Counted from the first letter of the stretch, positions 8,155-15,119 are shown. The stretch: 41,023 bases of DNA from CANNDT01 sp945876205 (GCA_947503365.1 CANNDT010000036.1:1-41023); one strand, 5' to 3'. Notes: generated by a model from the letters alone, not told the origin. Made by a program: numbers and translations.

Positions 8155-8891
8155 CGGCTTCGCTCAGGGCTAGCGTCGACTTCGACGATCTCGCGGTCGA
8201 AGACATTTCCCGCCACTTCGGCCGCCGCCGCGCTCTCTCCAAGATCACCTTCCACGCCGGCCGGAACACGATCCTCGGACTGCTCGGTCCTAATGGCGCC
8301 GGCAAGTCGACGATGCTGTCGATGCTGGCGACGCTGCTTCGTCCGAGCGGCGGGCGCATCCGTTACGGATCGCATGAGGCCGGACCGCATGCCGCGGCGC
8401 CGCACTCCGAGGCACTGCGCGCGGCGATCGGCGTCCTCGGTCATGACCTGTTTCTCTATCCCGAGCTGAGCGCGCGCGAGAACCTGGCGTTCTTTGCGGC
8501 GCTGCACGGGATTGCCGCGTCCGCCGATGCGGCGCGTGCCGCCCTGCAGCGCGCCGGCCTGGCCGACCGCGCCGACGATCCCGTATCCAGCTTCTCGCGC
8601 GGCATGCGGCAGCGCGTCGCCCTCGAACGCGCGCTGATTCATGGTCCCCGGCTGGTGCTGCTGGACGAGCCGTTCACCGGGTTGGACGATGCCTCGGCCG
8701 CGGCGCTGGTGGCACGACTGAATGGATTGCGGGAGAGTGGGGCGATCGTGATCCTCGCGACGCACGATCTCGACCTCGCCGAGGGACTGCTCGATCGCGC
8801 GGTCTTCCTGCGGGATGGACGCATGGTCCAGTCGATCGATCGTCCCGATCGGCTGCGAGCCACCTATCGCGCCGTGATGACCAGGTCCTGA
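8151..8891 (+). CDS. ccmA: Haem exporter ABC transporter ATP-binding subunit CcmA
   Basis: A TTG start overlaps the previous stop (TTGA) and gives 246 residues, slightly longer than typical CcmA. The ATPase motifs are present: Walker A GPNGAGKST, the ABC signature as FSRGMRQR, Walker B LVLLDEPF and the switch His in ATHDL. CcmA with CcmB and CcmC forms the ATP-driven complex that releases holo-CcmE from CcmC, so that CcmE can carry haem to the lyase. The subunit sits on the cytoplasmic face. It precedes ccmB with a one-base TGATG overlap. The motifs alone show an ABC ATPase; the CcmA identity rests on the neighbouring ccmB and ccmC. Confidence 0.92.
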   Translation: MTASLRASVDFDDLAVEDISRHFGRRRALSKITFHAGRNTILGLLGPNGAGKSTMLSMLATLLRPSGGRIRYGSHEAGPHAAAPHSEALRAAIGVLGHDLFLYPELSARENLAFFAALHGIAASADAARAALQRAGLADRADDPVSSFSRGMRQRVALERALIHGPRLVLLDEPFTGLDDASAAALVARLNGLRESGAIVILATHDLDLAEGLLDRAVFLRDGRMVQSIDRPDRLRATYRAVMTRS

Positions 8892-9568
8892 TGTTCGCGC
8901 GCACCGTCTGGCTGGTCGTGCGGAAGGACCTCACCGTCGAGGTGCGGAGCCGCGAGATCGCGTATACGACGCTGTTTTTCGCGGTCTCGTGCGTGCTGGT
9001 GTTTGCGTTTGCGCTGGTGAAAGAGGGCCGCGCCATCACCGACGCAGCGGCCGGGATCCTGTGGATCGCGATCGCGTTCTCGGGCACGCTCGCTCTGGGC
9101 CGGGCGTTCGAGCGCGAGCGGCAGTCCGAAACATTGCGGGCGCTGCTGCTGGCGCCGGCGCCGCGTCCGGCGATCTACGTGGGCAAGCTGGTCGGCATCG
9201 TGGCGCTGCTGGTCGCCGCCGAGATCATCCTCATCCCGATGATTGCGCTGTTGTTCCAGGCCCCGCTCCTCGCGCATCCGTTCTGGCTTGCGGCGGTGGT
9301 CGTGAGCGGGACGATTGGCTTTTCGGCGGTGGGAACGCTCTTTGCCGCCATGCTGGTGCGTGCGCGCAGCCGCGACGTGCTGCTGCCGGTGCTGTTGTAT
9401 CCGATCACCGTTCCGGTCATCATTGCCGGGGTCCGGGCGACGGCCGCGCTTCTCGAGCCCGAGCTCGACGTCGCCATCGTCCGCTTCTGGGTCGCGTTGC
9501 TGCTGGCCTTCGACGTGGTGTTCGTGACGCTCGCGCTCTGGACCTTCGAACCGTTGATGACGGACTAG
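8891..9568 (+). CDS. ccmB: Haem exporter permease CcmB
   Basis: This 225-residue polytopic protein has about six membrane helices and matches the usual CcmB length of 220-230. The N-terminal RTVWLVVRKDLTVEVRSRE is the characteristic cytoplasmic amphipathic start of CcmB. FERERQSETLRALLLAPAPRPAIYVGKL is the conserved cytoplasmic loop thought to contact CcmA. It is the membrane partner of CcmA in the CcmABCD complex. The start ATG overlaps the ccmA stop. Downstream of the stop the operon is interrupted by about 230 bases of inverted-repeat sequence before ccmC, the only sizeable gap in the cluster. Confidence 0.92.
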   Translation: MFARTVWLVVRKDLTVEVRSREIAYTTLFFAVSCVLVFAFALVKEGRAITDAAAGILWIAIAFSGTLALGRAFERERQSETLRALLLAPAPRPAIYVGKLVGIVALLVAAEIILIPMIALLFQAPLLAHPFWLAAVVVSGTIGFSAVGTLFAAMLVRARSRDVLLPVLLYPITVPVIIAGVRATAALLEPELDVAIVRFWVALLLAFDVVFVTLALWTFEPLMTD

Positions 9569-9572
9569 ACAG

Positions 9573-9780
9573 TCAATGCGGTTCACGGTTCCGGGTTCCT
9601 CGTGCCGGGTTCGTGTTCAGGTTCGGTTCGAAGTTCGAAGTTCGAAGTTCGAAGGTTCGAAGTTCGAAGGTTCGAAGTTCGAAGGTTCGAAGGTGTGAAG
9701 TTCGAACTTCATTCCCGAACGCAGAACGGTGAACCTGAACACTGAACCGAACCTGAACACGAACCCGGAACCTGGAACCA
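9573..9780. repeat. Large word-iterated inverted repeat between ccmB and ccmC
   Basis: The two arms are perfectly complementary over 24 bases: 9605-9628 pairs with 9745-9768 (core GTTCGTGTTCAGGTTCGG). Looser complementarity extends outward (GGTTCC against GGAACC). The 116-base interior carries a tandem of TTCGAAG and TTCGAAGG units from about 9626 to 9703, a word that is itself nearly palindromic. Read as RNA it would form a long stem inside the ccm transcript. The same arm sequences recur at 11738-11755 and 11801-11818. No spacer-like unique segments exist, so this is not a CRISPR array. Confidence 0.85.
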
Positions 9781-9801
9781 GGAAGTTTGAACGGGTATTT
9801 A

Positions 9802-10458
9802 ATGCCTAAATGGTTTACGCCTGTAGCAGTGCTCTGCGGCGCGATGTTCGCGGCGTCACCGCTCCTCATCGCCAGCGCGCCCTATGAATCCACCATGGGG
9901 CTCGTGCAGAAGATTTTTTACTACCACATGCCGTCCGCCGGCATGTTCCTGATCGCCGCGGTCGTGTGCGGCATCGCCAGCGCGCGGTATCTCTTCGGCG
10001 GCAACCCGCGTCACGATCGCACGGCGTGGGCGGCCGCGGAGCTGACGGTCCTGTTCGGTGCCCTGGCGCTCGTCACGGGGCCGTTGTGGGCGCGCAAGGC
10101 GTGGGGCGTCTGGTGGCAGTGGGACGTGCGCCTGACATCGAGTCTCATGGGATGGATGGTGGCGGTCGCGTACCTGCTGCTCCGGAAGTACGGGGGACCG
10201 GGATCGGACAAGCTCGCTGCCGGCCTCGCGCTCTTCGGCATGGCGAACGTGCCGTTCATCTACATCTCGGTCAATTACTGGCGGACGATTCACCCGGCCA
10301 CCAGCGTCGTCCCGACGCTGCCGACGGCGATGGGCGTGCCGTTCTGGTTCTGCTTCACGGCGTTCGTGCTGCTGTTTGTCCTGCTGCTCAAGCTCCGAGT
10401 GCGTCTCGAAGAGCAGAACGCGCGGCTGGACGCAATCTATCTCTCACTGGATGAATAA
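9802..10458 (+). CDS. ccmC: Haem exporter protein CcmC
   Basis: The ATG at 9802 gives 218 residues. A TTG at 9787 would add five residues and lies at the edge of the repeat, so the ATG is preferred. Six membrane helices are expected. The periplasmic WWD haem-binding motif is at 101-108 (WGVWWQWD). The external His pair that ligates haem probably corresponds to the His in FYYHMPSAG near the N-terminus and the one in TIHPATS. CcmC loads haem onto CcmE. The C-terminus ends in a charged cytoplasmic helix (RVRLEEQNARLDA). The following ccmD-like gene begins at or a few bases after this stop. Confidence 0.93.
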   Translation: MPKWFTPVAVLCGAMFAASPLLIASAPYESTMGLVQKIFYYHMPSAGMFLIAAVVCGIASARYLFGGNPRHDRTAWAAAELTVLFGALALVTGPLWARKAWGVWWQWDVRLTSSLMGWMVAVAYLLLRKYGGPGSDKLAAGLALFGMANVPFIYISVNYWRTIHPATSVVPTLPTAMGVPFWFCFTAFVLLFVLLLKLRVRLEEQNARLDAIYLSLDE

Positions 10459-10462
10459 CGTG

Positions 10463-10756
10463 ATGAAGGGTATGTTTCGCGTACTTGGCGTCGTCGCTGT
10501 GTCGGTCGCCTGCCTCGCGGGGCCGTCGGCGGCCTACGCGCAGCCTCCGCAACCGCAACAGCAGGACGAGTTCGAGCCGATCGAGAATCTGCCGCCGCAG
10601 GATCAGTTGCCGGCGGCACCGCTCCTGATCGCGGCGTACTCGTTCGTGGCGCTGGCGTTGTTCACGTACGTGATCTCGGTCTCGCGCCGGCTCGGCCGAG
10701 TGCAGCGCGAGCTGGAACGGCTGGAGTCCGATCTCAAGAAAACCGGCAAAGCCTGA
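10463..10756 (+). CDS. ccmD: CcmD-like small membrane protein
   Basis: ATG at 10463 gives 97 residues; ATG at 10451, overlapping the ccmC stop, would add four. A signal peptide (MFRVLGVVAVSVACLAG, cut near AYAQ) is followed by a Pro/Gln-rich acidic linker and a single helix (LLIAAYSFVALALFTYVISV). A basic, charged helical tail (RRLGRVQRELERLESDLKK) closes the chain. The last 45 residues match the CcmD pattern of one helix plus a charged cytoplasmic tail; the exported N-terminal extension is unusual for CcmD. CcmD stabilises CcmABC and helps release holo-CcmE. The stop overlaps the next small gene by one base (TGATG). Confidence 0.8.
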   Translation: MKGMFRVLGVVAVSVACLAGPSAAYAQPPQPQQQDEFEPIENLPPQDQLPAAPLLIAAYSFVALALFTYVISVSRRLGRVQRELERLESDLKKTGKA

Positions 10757-10911
10757 TGCCGACCGCGGCCCACTTCCTGTACATCCCAGGCATGCTCGTC
10801 CTCGGGGTGGTGATCGGATGGATCCTGGGGTCGCGCGCCGCGGCGGATGCCTACGCGTCACAACTCAAACGCCAGTCGCAGAAACGGGACACCGAGGCTC
10901 CGAGGCACTGA
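10756..10911 (+). CDS. Small single-helix membrane protein at the end of the ccm operon (51 aa)
   Basis: The ATG overlaps the ccmD-like stop (TGATG) and opens a 51-codon frame ending TGA at 10909-10911. The peptide begins MPTAAHFLYIPGMLVLGVV, so it has one hydrophobic helix at about 7-25, followed by a basic tail (SQLKRQSQKR) ending RDTEAPRH. The last eight residues are encoded by the left arm of a CCGAG-word repeat. The tight coupling and clean helix-plus-basic-tail design argue for a real gene. I do not recognise a family. A role as an additional CcmD-like clamp or quality factor in cytochrome maturation is only a guess from position. Confidence 0.6.
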   Translation: MPTAAHFLYIPGMLVLGVVIGWILGSRAAADAYASQLKRQSQKRDTEAPRH

Positions 10912-10955
10912 GAACCAAACCCAAGCGGCTCGGTGTCTCGATGCCTCGGTGTGTC
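10884..10955. repeat. CCGAG-word inverted repeat after the ccm operon
   Basis: The left arm carries GACACCGAGGCTCCGAGGCA. After a short A/C-rich loop the right arm carries CTCGGTGTCTCGATGCCTCGGTGTGTC. ACACCGAG pairs with CTCGGTGT and ACACCGAGGC pairs with GCCTCGGTGT. The left arm is coding (tail of the 51-residue peptide) and the right arm is untranslated. It may end the ccm transcript, but there is no T-run behind it. Closely related sequence occurs at 22703-22790. Confidence 0.7.
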
Positions 10956-10959
10956 GTCG

Positions 10960-10975
10960 CGGGCGCTAGCGCCCG
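10960..10975. repeat. 16-bp perfect palindrome across the metallophosphoesterase stop
   Basis: CGGGCGCTAGCGCCCG is self-complementary. Its central CTA is the minus-strand TAG stop of the metallophosphoesterase gene. It lies between two convergent genes and could be a bidirectional hairpin that slows or ends transcription, though no T-tract follows. Confidence 0.5.
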
Positions 10976-11703
10976 AGTGCAAGGCGCTGTGCGAGCACTT
11001 CCGGCAATCCCGCCGCGATGATTTTCGCCTGCGCCGATGCCACGTCGTACGGCGCCCTCATCAACGTCACCGTCCGCGTGTCCGTATCGTAGAAGCCGAA
11101 TGCGGCGCGCGAGTCGCCGTCGCGCGGCTGGCCGACGGCGCCGACGTTGACCAGATGCCGTCCCTCGTCCAGGGCAAGCGTGAACGGGGAGAGACGGCTG
11201 GTCGGGATCATCGAGAGCTCGGCATTCGACCCCAGCTTGTAGATCGCCGGCACGTGCGTGTGGCCGAAGAAGCAGAGCGGACGCCGCGCCGCTCGAATCG
11301 CGCGCAACGCATCAAGATCGTCGAATACGTAGACGTCCTCGTCAAACGGCGTCCCATGGCAGATCTCCAACCCATCGTCGACGATCGCGGGTCCCTGAGG
11401 AAGCCTGGCGAGCCAGTCGCGGTTGTCTGGCGTGAGCGCGGCGGATGTCCACTGGATGGCGAACTTCGCCAGGTGGTTGAAGCCTTCGGTGTTCTCGAGC
11501 CCGGCGCCGACCTTGTCGTGATTGCCGCGAATGAGGACGGCGTCGGGCATCGCGCGGACGCGATCGATTACCGCGTTGGGATCCGCCCCGTAGCCCACCA
11601 GATCGCCGAGCACCAGCGCGCGATCGTACGAGCCCGCCGCCGCGAGGGTCGCGTCGAGCGCCTCGAGGTTGGCGTGGATGTCGCTGACGACGAGATACTT
11701 CAA
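10966..11703 (-). CDS. Calcineurin-like metallophosphoesterase
   Basis: This 245-residue protein carries the full set of metallophosphoesterase motifs. They are SDIHAN at the N-terminus, GDLVGYG, RGNHD, the His in ICHGTP and FGHTHVP. These give the dinuclear metal site. Length and the GDLVGYG block match the bacterial YfcE/MJ0936-like branch (cytosolic phosphodiesterase or phosphatase of unclear natural substrate). It is transcribed in the same direction as aroK and aroA but separated from aroK by a 150-base repeat element, so it may or may not share their transcript. Confidence 0.88.
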   Translation of the reverse strand: MKYLVVSDIHANLEALDATLAAAGSYDRALVLGDLVGYGADPNAVIDRVRAMPDAVLIRGNHDKVGAGLENTEGFNHLAKFAIQWTSAALTPDNRDWLARLPQGPAIVDDGLEICHGTPFDEDVYVFDDLDALRAIRAARRPLCFFGHTHVPAIYKLGSNAELSMIPTSRLSPFTLALDEGRHLVNVGAVGQPRDGDSRAAFGFYDTDTRTVTLMRAPYDVASAQAKIIAAGLPEVLAQRLALGR

Positions 11704-11710
11704 GCTAGTC

Positions 11711-11850
11711 GTTCACCCTTCCGACTTCCAAGTGCCTGGTTCGTGTTCAGGTTCGGTTCAATGTTCAGTTTCCAGTTCCGCGTTCCGCTTTCAGGCTGCG
11801 CGAACCTGAACACGAACCCGGAACCAGGAACGCGGAAGCGCGAACGACAA
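11711..11850. repeat. Second copy of the GTTCGTGTTCAGGTTCG inverted repeat
   Basis: This fills the space between the aroK stop and the metallophosphoesterase start. 11738-11755 and 11801-11818 form an 18-base perfect inverted repeat, and looser complementarity continues outward. The arms share at least 21 bases each with the ccmB-ccmC element about 2 kb away, while the central part differs: here it is TTCAGTTTCCAGTTCCG words instead of TTCGAAG. That is what a dispersed family with a variable core would look like. Confidence 0.85.
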
Positions 11851-11853
11851 GCT

Positions 11854-12351
11854 TTAGTAGCCAATCCACTCCAGAAGCCGTTCGACCACTTCATCGACTG
11901 GCTTGCTCGCGTCCACGCGCGTGTGCGCGAGCGTGTAGGCGGCCTGTCTCCGGTCGTAGAGCTGTTGCATCTGCACGCGGTCCGACGCCAGCGGCCGGCG
12001 GCCGTCGGCCGGTACCCGGTCGACTACACGCGTCAGCGGAATATCGAGCCACGCCACGGCGCCGTCGTTCAGCATCAGCTCGCGGTTGTCCGGATCGACG
12101 AAGGTGCCGCCACCGGTGGCCACGACCACGTTGCGCTCGGGCAGCAGCTCCTGGAGCACCGCGCGCTCGGCCTGGCGAAAATATGCCTCGCCCTCACGCG
12201 AGAAGATGGCGGAGACGGTGCTGCGTTCGCGCGCTTCGATCCGGTGGTCGATGTCCTCGGCGCGCCAGCCGATCCGTCGTCCCAGCGCGCGGGCGACGGT
12301 GGTCTTGCCGGCGCCCATGAATCCTACAAGATAGAGCTTGTCGGCCCTCAC
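11854..12351 (-). CDS. aroK: Shikimate kinase
   Basis: A GTG start overlaps the aroA stop on the minus strand (GTGA) and gives 165 residues, normal for AroK. The P-loop is GFMGAGKTT (10-18). The shikimate-binding Asp35 lies in EDIDH, Arg59 in YFRQAE and the GGGT block at 80-83. The lid region RVPADGRRPLA carries the catalytic Arg. The enzyme phosphorylates shikimate with ATP to shikimate 3-phosphate, directly before the EPSP synthase step encoded upstream. It is cytosolic and part of the route to aromatic amino acids. Confidence 0.95.
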   Translation of the reverse strand: MRADKLYLVGFMGAGKTTVARALGRRIGWRAEDIDHRIEARERSTVSAIFSREGEAYFRQAERAVLQELLPERNVVVATGGGTFVDPDNRELMLNDGAVAWLDIPLTRVVDRVPADGRRPLASDRVQMQQLYDRRQAAYTLAHTRVDASKPVDEVVERLLEWIGY

Positions 12352-13655
12352 GCCCGGAGCGACTCGAGCACGGAAAAGAACTCGGGATAGGAGACGGCCG
12401 CGGCGCCCGCGTCGTGGATGGTCGTCGGCCCCGAGGCGCCGAGCGCCGCGATCGCGAACGCCATCGCCAGCCGGTGATCGTTGCGCGCGTCCACCTCGCC
12501 GCCCGTCAGCCGGTGCGCGCCGTGCACGTGGAAGCCGTCGGGGTGCTCGTCGATCTCCGCGCCCATGCGGCGAAAACCCTCGGCGAGGGCGGAGATGCGG
12601 TCGCTTTCCTTGACGCGCAGCTCCTGTGCGCCCCGCACCCGAAGCTCGCCGCCATGCGTCGCCAGCGCGGCGAGCACCGGGAGCTCATCGATGACGCCGG
12701 GCACCTCCTCGGGCGCGATGTCGGCGCTGACCAGCGCGCGGTGCCGCACCACGATCGTGCCGATCGGCTCGCCCGACGGAGAAGGAGACTCGGCCGGGAT
12801 GACGTCGACCTCGGCGCCTATCCGCCGGAGGATGTCGATGATGCCGGCCGCCCGCGTCGGGTTCAGGCCGACGTGCTCGATGGTCACTTCCGAATCGGGC
12901 ATCGCCGCGGCGGCGACCATCCAGAAGGCGGCGGAGGAGACGTCGCCAGGAACATCCAGGGGACGCCCGGTCAGGCGCTGTTCACCTTTCACGCTCACCG
13001 CCCGGCCGTCGATGGTGACCGTGACGCCGAACGCGTCGAGCGCGCGCTCCGTATGATCTCGTGTGGGCAGCGGCTCGAGGACCCGTGTCACGCCTCCGGC
13101 ATGCAGGCCGGCCAGCAGTACCGCGCTCTTGACCTGGGCGCTGGGGACGTCGGGCTCGAAGTCGATGGCCGTCAGCTCCCGCGAGCCCTCGATGGTCAGC
13201 GGCGGACGGCCGTCTGACGAGGAGATGCGGGCGCCCATCCGTTCGAGCGGGACGATGATCCGGCGCATCGGGCGGCGCTGGAGCGATTCGTCGCCAGTGA
13301 TCGAGGCGCTGAAGGGATGCGCGGCGAGGATCCCCGCCAGCATCCGCATCGTGCTGCCCGAATTGCCGGCGTCGAGCATGGACGAGGGCGCCATCAGGCC
13401 GCGAAGACCGCGCCCCTCGATGCGGATGTCGATCCCCGCGACCGGGTCGCGCCCGGTCTCGTCGATCCGGACGCCCAGGCCTCGCAGGCATCGCAGCGTC
13501 GACGCGCAATCGGCCCCGGTGGAGTAGCCATGAATGGTCGAGACGCCGTCGGCAATGGCTGCCAGCAGCGCGTAGCGGTGAGAAATGGACTTGTCGCCCG
13601 GCGGCCGCACGCGGCCCCGCACGCGCGCCGCCGGGCGCACCAACACCGAAGACAT
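12348..13655 (-). CDS. aroA: EPSP synthase (3-phosphoshikimate 1-carboxyvinyltransferase)
   Basis: The start is taken at MSSVLVRPAARV (13655), where the conserved fold begins; a longer frame to 13703 adds 16 residues through the TGCAC repeats and is unlikely. This gives 435 residues. PGDKSISHR contains the substrate Lys22. Other conserved blocks are GNSGSTMRMLAG, RPMRRIIVPLERMGARI, SAQVKSAVLLAGLHAGG, TRDHTERAL and the late ELRVKESDR. The RPMxRxxxPL and TRDHTE blocks are those of the class II (Bacillus/CP4-like) branch. The phosphoenolpyruvate loop keeps the Gly that CP4 replaces by Ala. The enzyme joins shikimate 3-phosphate and PEP. It is first gene of the minus-strand aroA-aroK pair, divergent from the RsbW-like gene. 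Confidence 0.95.
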   Translation of the reverse strand: MSSVLVRPAARVRGRVRPPGDKSISHRYALLAAIADGVSTIHGYSTGADCASTLRCLRGLGVRIDETGRDPVAGIDIRIEGRGLRGLMAPSSMLDAGNSGSTMRMLAGILAAHPFSASITGDESLQRRPMRRIIVPLERMGARISSSDGRPPLTIEGSRELTAIDFEPDVPSAQVKSAVLLAGLHAGGVTRVLEPLPTRDHTERALDAFGVTVTIDGRAVSVKGEQRLTGRPLDVPGDVSSAAFWMVAAAAMPDSEVTIEHVGLNPTRAAGIIDILRRIGAEVDVIPAESPSPSGEPIGTIVVRHRALVSADIAPEEVPGVIDELPVLAALATHGGELRVRGAQELRVKESDRISALAEGFRRMGAEIDEHPDGFHVHGAHRLTGGEVDARNDHRLAMAFAIAALGASGPTTIHDAGAAAVSYPEFFSVLESLRA

Positions 13656-13670
13656 CCGACGACTATACCT

Positions 13671-13697
13671 TGCACGTTGCACAGGTGCACAGTGCAC
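13671..13697. promoter_or_regulatory. Four TGCAC words between divergent aroA and RsbW-like genes
   Basis: TGCAC occurs at 13671, 13678, 13686 and 13693, with 7-8 base spacing. The last two are GTGCAC, which is a perfect palindrome. The cluster lies 15-45 bases upstream of the aroA start and about 25-50 bases upstream of the divergent start at 13721. That fits an operator for one or both genes, or a short member of the word-iterated repeats. No regulator is identified. Confidence 0.4.
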
Positions 13698-13707
13698 GGA
13701 CATAATT

Positions 13708-13717
13708 GGGTTAACCC
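13708..13717. promoter_or_regulatory. GGGTTAACCC palindrome before the RsbW-like start
   Basis: This perfect 10-base palindrome ends three bases before the ATG at 13721. It occupies the position where a ribosome binding site is expected, and there is no purine-rich Shine-Dalgarno sequence. It could be an operator or hairpin controlling translation of the ATPase, but nothing else supports that. Confidence 0.3.
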
Positions 13718-13720
13718 CCG

Positions 13721-14161
13721 ATGACCTGCGGGAATCCCGTCCGTCTCGACTTCCACAGCTCGTTCGACATGCTGGACTTCGTGCAGGTCGTGAGCGATCA
13801 CATCGGGCGCATGTCGGGCCTCGATGATGACGCCGTGCATTGGGTGGGCGTGGCGGTGCGCGAATCGGTGATCAACGCCATCAAGCATGGCAATGACAAC
13901 GACGCGAGCAAGCGCGTCCACGTCGAATTCATGCCGCTCGACGGCATCGCCCCGGGGATCGCGATCAAGGTGCGCGACGAAGGGCCCGGCTTCGACCCGG
14001 AATGCCTCCCCGATTGCCTCTCTCCCGAGAACATCCTCAAGTCCAGCGGCCGCGGCATCTTTCTCATTCGCAGCTTCATGGACGAAATGGTGCTGCAGCG
14101 CGCGCCCCAGGGCGGCATGGAAGTCGTGATGGTCAAGCGCGTCCAGCCCCAGCGCGTGTAG
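13721..14161 (+). CDS. RsbW-like anti-sigma / serine kinase ATPase
   Basis: This 146-residue protein consists almost wholly of a GHKL ATPase domain. The N box is ESVINAIKHGN with the Mg-binding Asn52, the G1 box is VRDEGPGFDP, and the G2 region is SSGRGIFLIRSFMDE. This is the layout of RsbW/SpoIIAB-type kinases, which hold a sigma factor and phosphorylate an anti-anti-sigma antagonist. No partner antagonist or sigma gene lies nearby, so the target is unknown. The start at 13721 leaves a short N-terminal strand before the domain, which is normal. It is transcribed divergently from aroA across a 65-base region. Confidence 0.82.
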   Translation: MTCGNPVRLDFHSSFDMLDFVQVVSDHIGRMSGLDDDAVHWVGVAVRESVINAIKHGNDNDASKRVHVEFMPLDGIAPGIAIKVRDEGPGFDPECLPDCLSPENILKSSGRGIFLIRSFMDEMVLQRAPQGGMEVVMVKRVQPQRV

Positions 14162-14175
14162 TTCGGTATACGTCC

Positions 14176-14985
14176 CTGCCTGATCCCGTCTTCCTCGCCA
14201 CCGCCACGGAAATCGTCCTGCGCGCCGGAGAGATCCAGCTGGCGCGGCGTGAGTCCGGTTTCCATGTCACCAAGAAGGGCGAGATCGATCTCGTCACCGA
14301 GGTCGACCTCGAATGCGAGCGCATGTGCCGCGCCGTCATCGCCGAGCGCTTCCCGGATCACGACATCCTGGCGGAGGAGCTCGGTGGGGCCGCCGCCGGT
14401 TCGCCGCGTGCGAAGCACCGGTGGGTGTTCGATCCGCTCGACGGCACGACCAACTACGCGCACGGACTGCCGATCTTCTGCTCGTCGCTCGGGCTCGAGA
14501 TCGACGGCCGCGTCGAGGTCGCCGCGATCTTCGATCCCACGCGCCAGGAGCTGTTTACGGCAGAACGTGGTCACGGCTCGTATCTGAATGGCCGCGCGCT
14601 TGCCGTGTCCGAGACCGACGCGCTCATCAATGCGCTGCTCGTGACCGGGTTTCCGTACGACATGCACAAGCAGACCGGTGACCTGGTGGAGCTCTTCGCG
14701 CGCTTCATGGGCCGGGCGCAGGCGGTGCGGCGGCTGGGATCGGCGGCGCTCGACCTCTGTTACGTCGCGGCCGGGCGCTTCGAGGCCTTCTGGGAACAAC
14801 ACCTCCAGCCCTGGGACGTCGCTGCCGGATCGCTGATCGTTGAAGAGGCTGGCGGGCGAATCACGGGGATGGACGGCGCACCCTTCGACCCGGCGTCTTT
14901 TCACCTCGTCGCATCCAACGGCCGAGTACACGACCTCGTCCTCGACGTCATCCGTGAGTTCCGCGCGGACCGCCCTTCGACGTAG
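14176..14985 (+). CDS. Inositol monophosphatase family protein (start codon unclear)
   Basis: The body is a complete Mg-dependent sugar/inositol phosphatase of about 269 residues. Numbered from 14176, the metal ligands are Glu67 in AEELGG, Asp86 and Asp89 in DPLDGTTNYAHG, and Asp214 in WDVAAGSLIVEEAGG. Family members hydrolyse inositol phosphates, fructose bisphosphate, histidinol phosphate or PAP; the substrate cannot be read here. The start is a problem. No ATG, GTG or TTG lies in frame between the upstream stop and the first conserved block. The nearest ATG, at 14002, would add a 58-residue extension read out of frame through the RsbW-like gene. CTG at 14176 gives the family's usual length and is offered as a tentative choice. 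The stop codon lies inside a REP-like hairpin. Confidence 0.85.
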   Translation: MPDPVFLATATEIVLRAGEIQLARRESGFHVTKKGEIDLVTEVDLECERMCRAVIAERFPDHDILAEELGGAAAGSPRAKHRWVFDPLDGTTNYAHGLPIFCSSLGLEIDGRVEVAAIFDPTRQELFTAERGHGSYLNGRALAVSETDALINALLVTGFPYDMHKQTGDLVELFARFMGRAQAVRRLGSAALDLCYVAAGRFEAFWEQHLQPWDVAAGSLIVEEAGGRITGMDGAPFDPASFHLVASNGRVHDLVLDVIREFRADRPST

Positions 14986-15014
14986 CTCAGGGCGGCCTGA
15001 GCAGGAGTCGAAGG
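14974..15014. repeat. REP-like palindrome spanning the phosphatase stop codon
   Basis: The structure is CCTTCGAC (14974-14981) pairing with GTCGAAGG (15007-15014), and GCTCAGG (14985-14991) pairing with CCTGAGC (14996-15002). A GCGG loop and a small internal bulge complete it. The pattern CTTCGAC...GCTCAGG...CCTGAGC...GTCGAAG is a very common palindromic repeat in many unrelated bacterial genomes. The TAG stop at 14983-14985 sits in the bulge. It may act as an RNA stabiliser or attenuator. Confidence 0.75.
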
Positions 15015-15108
15015 CCGTGCTCAAAAGCGGACGGACTGACCAGATCCCGTCGAATTGCTCAGTTTTCAGCTTGTTCAGAGATGGCACCTGCCGTGCAGCA
15101 GCCGCGCC

Positions 15109-15113
15109 GGAGG
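15109..15113 (+). promoter_or_regulatory. Ribosome binding site fixing the start at 15120
   Basis: A perfect GGAGG lies six bases before ATG 15120. It supports that start over an upstream in-frame ATG at 15081, which would put a basic, Pro-rich 13-residue segment before the signal peptide. Confidence 0.7.
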
Positions 15114-15119
15114 CCATCG

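Noticed and set aside
9620..9705. CRISPR-like array in the TTCGAAG tandem
   Set aside because: Units are 7-8 bases and contiguous, with no unique spacers and no cas genes.
10933..12390. 485-residue open frame on the plus strand
   Set aside because: It is antisense to the metallophosphoesterase and aroK, crosses a repeat element, and its translation lacks any family motif; the minus-strand genes carry complete catalytic motifs.
13656..13703. Longer aroA start at 13703
   Set aside because: The extra 16 residues run through the TGCAC words and do not resemble EPSP synthase N-termini.
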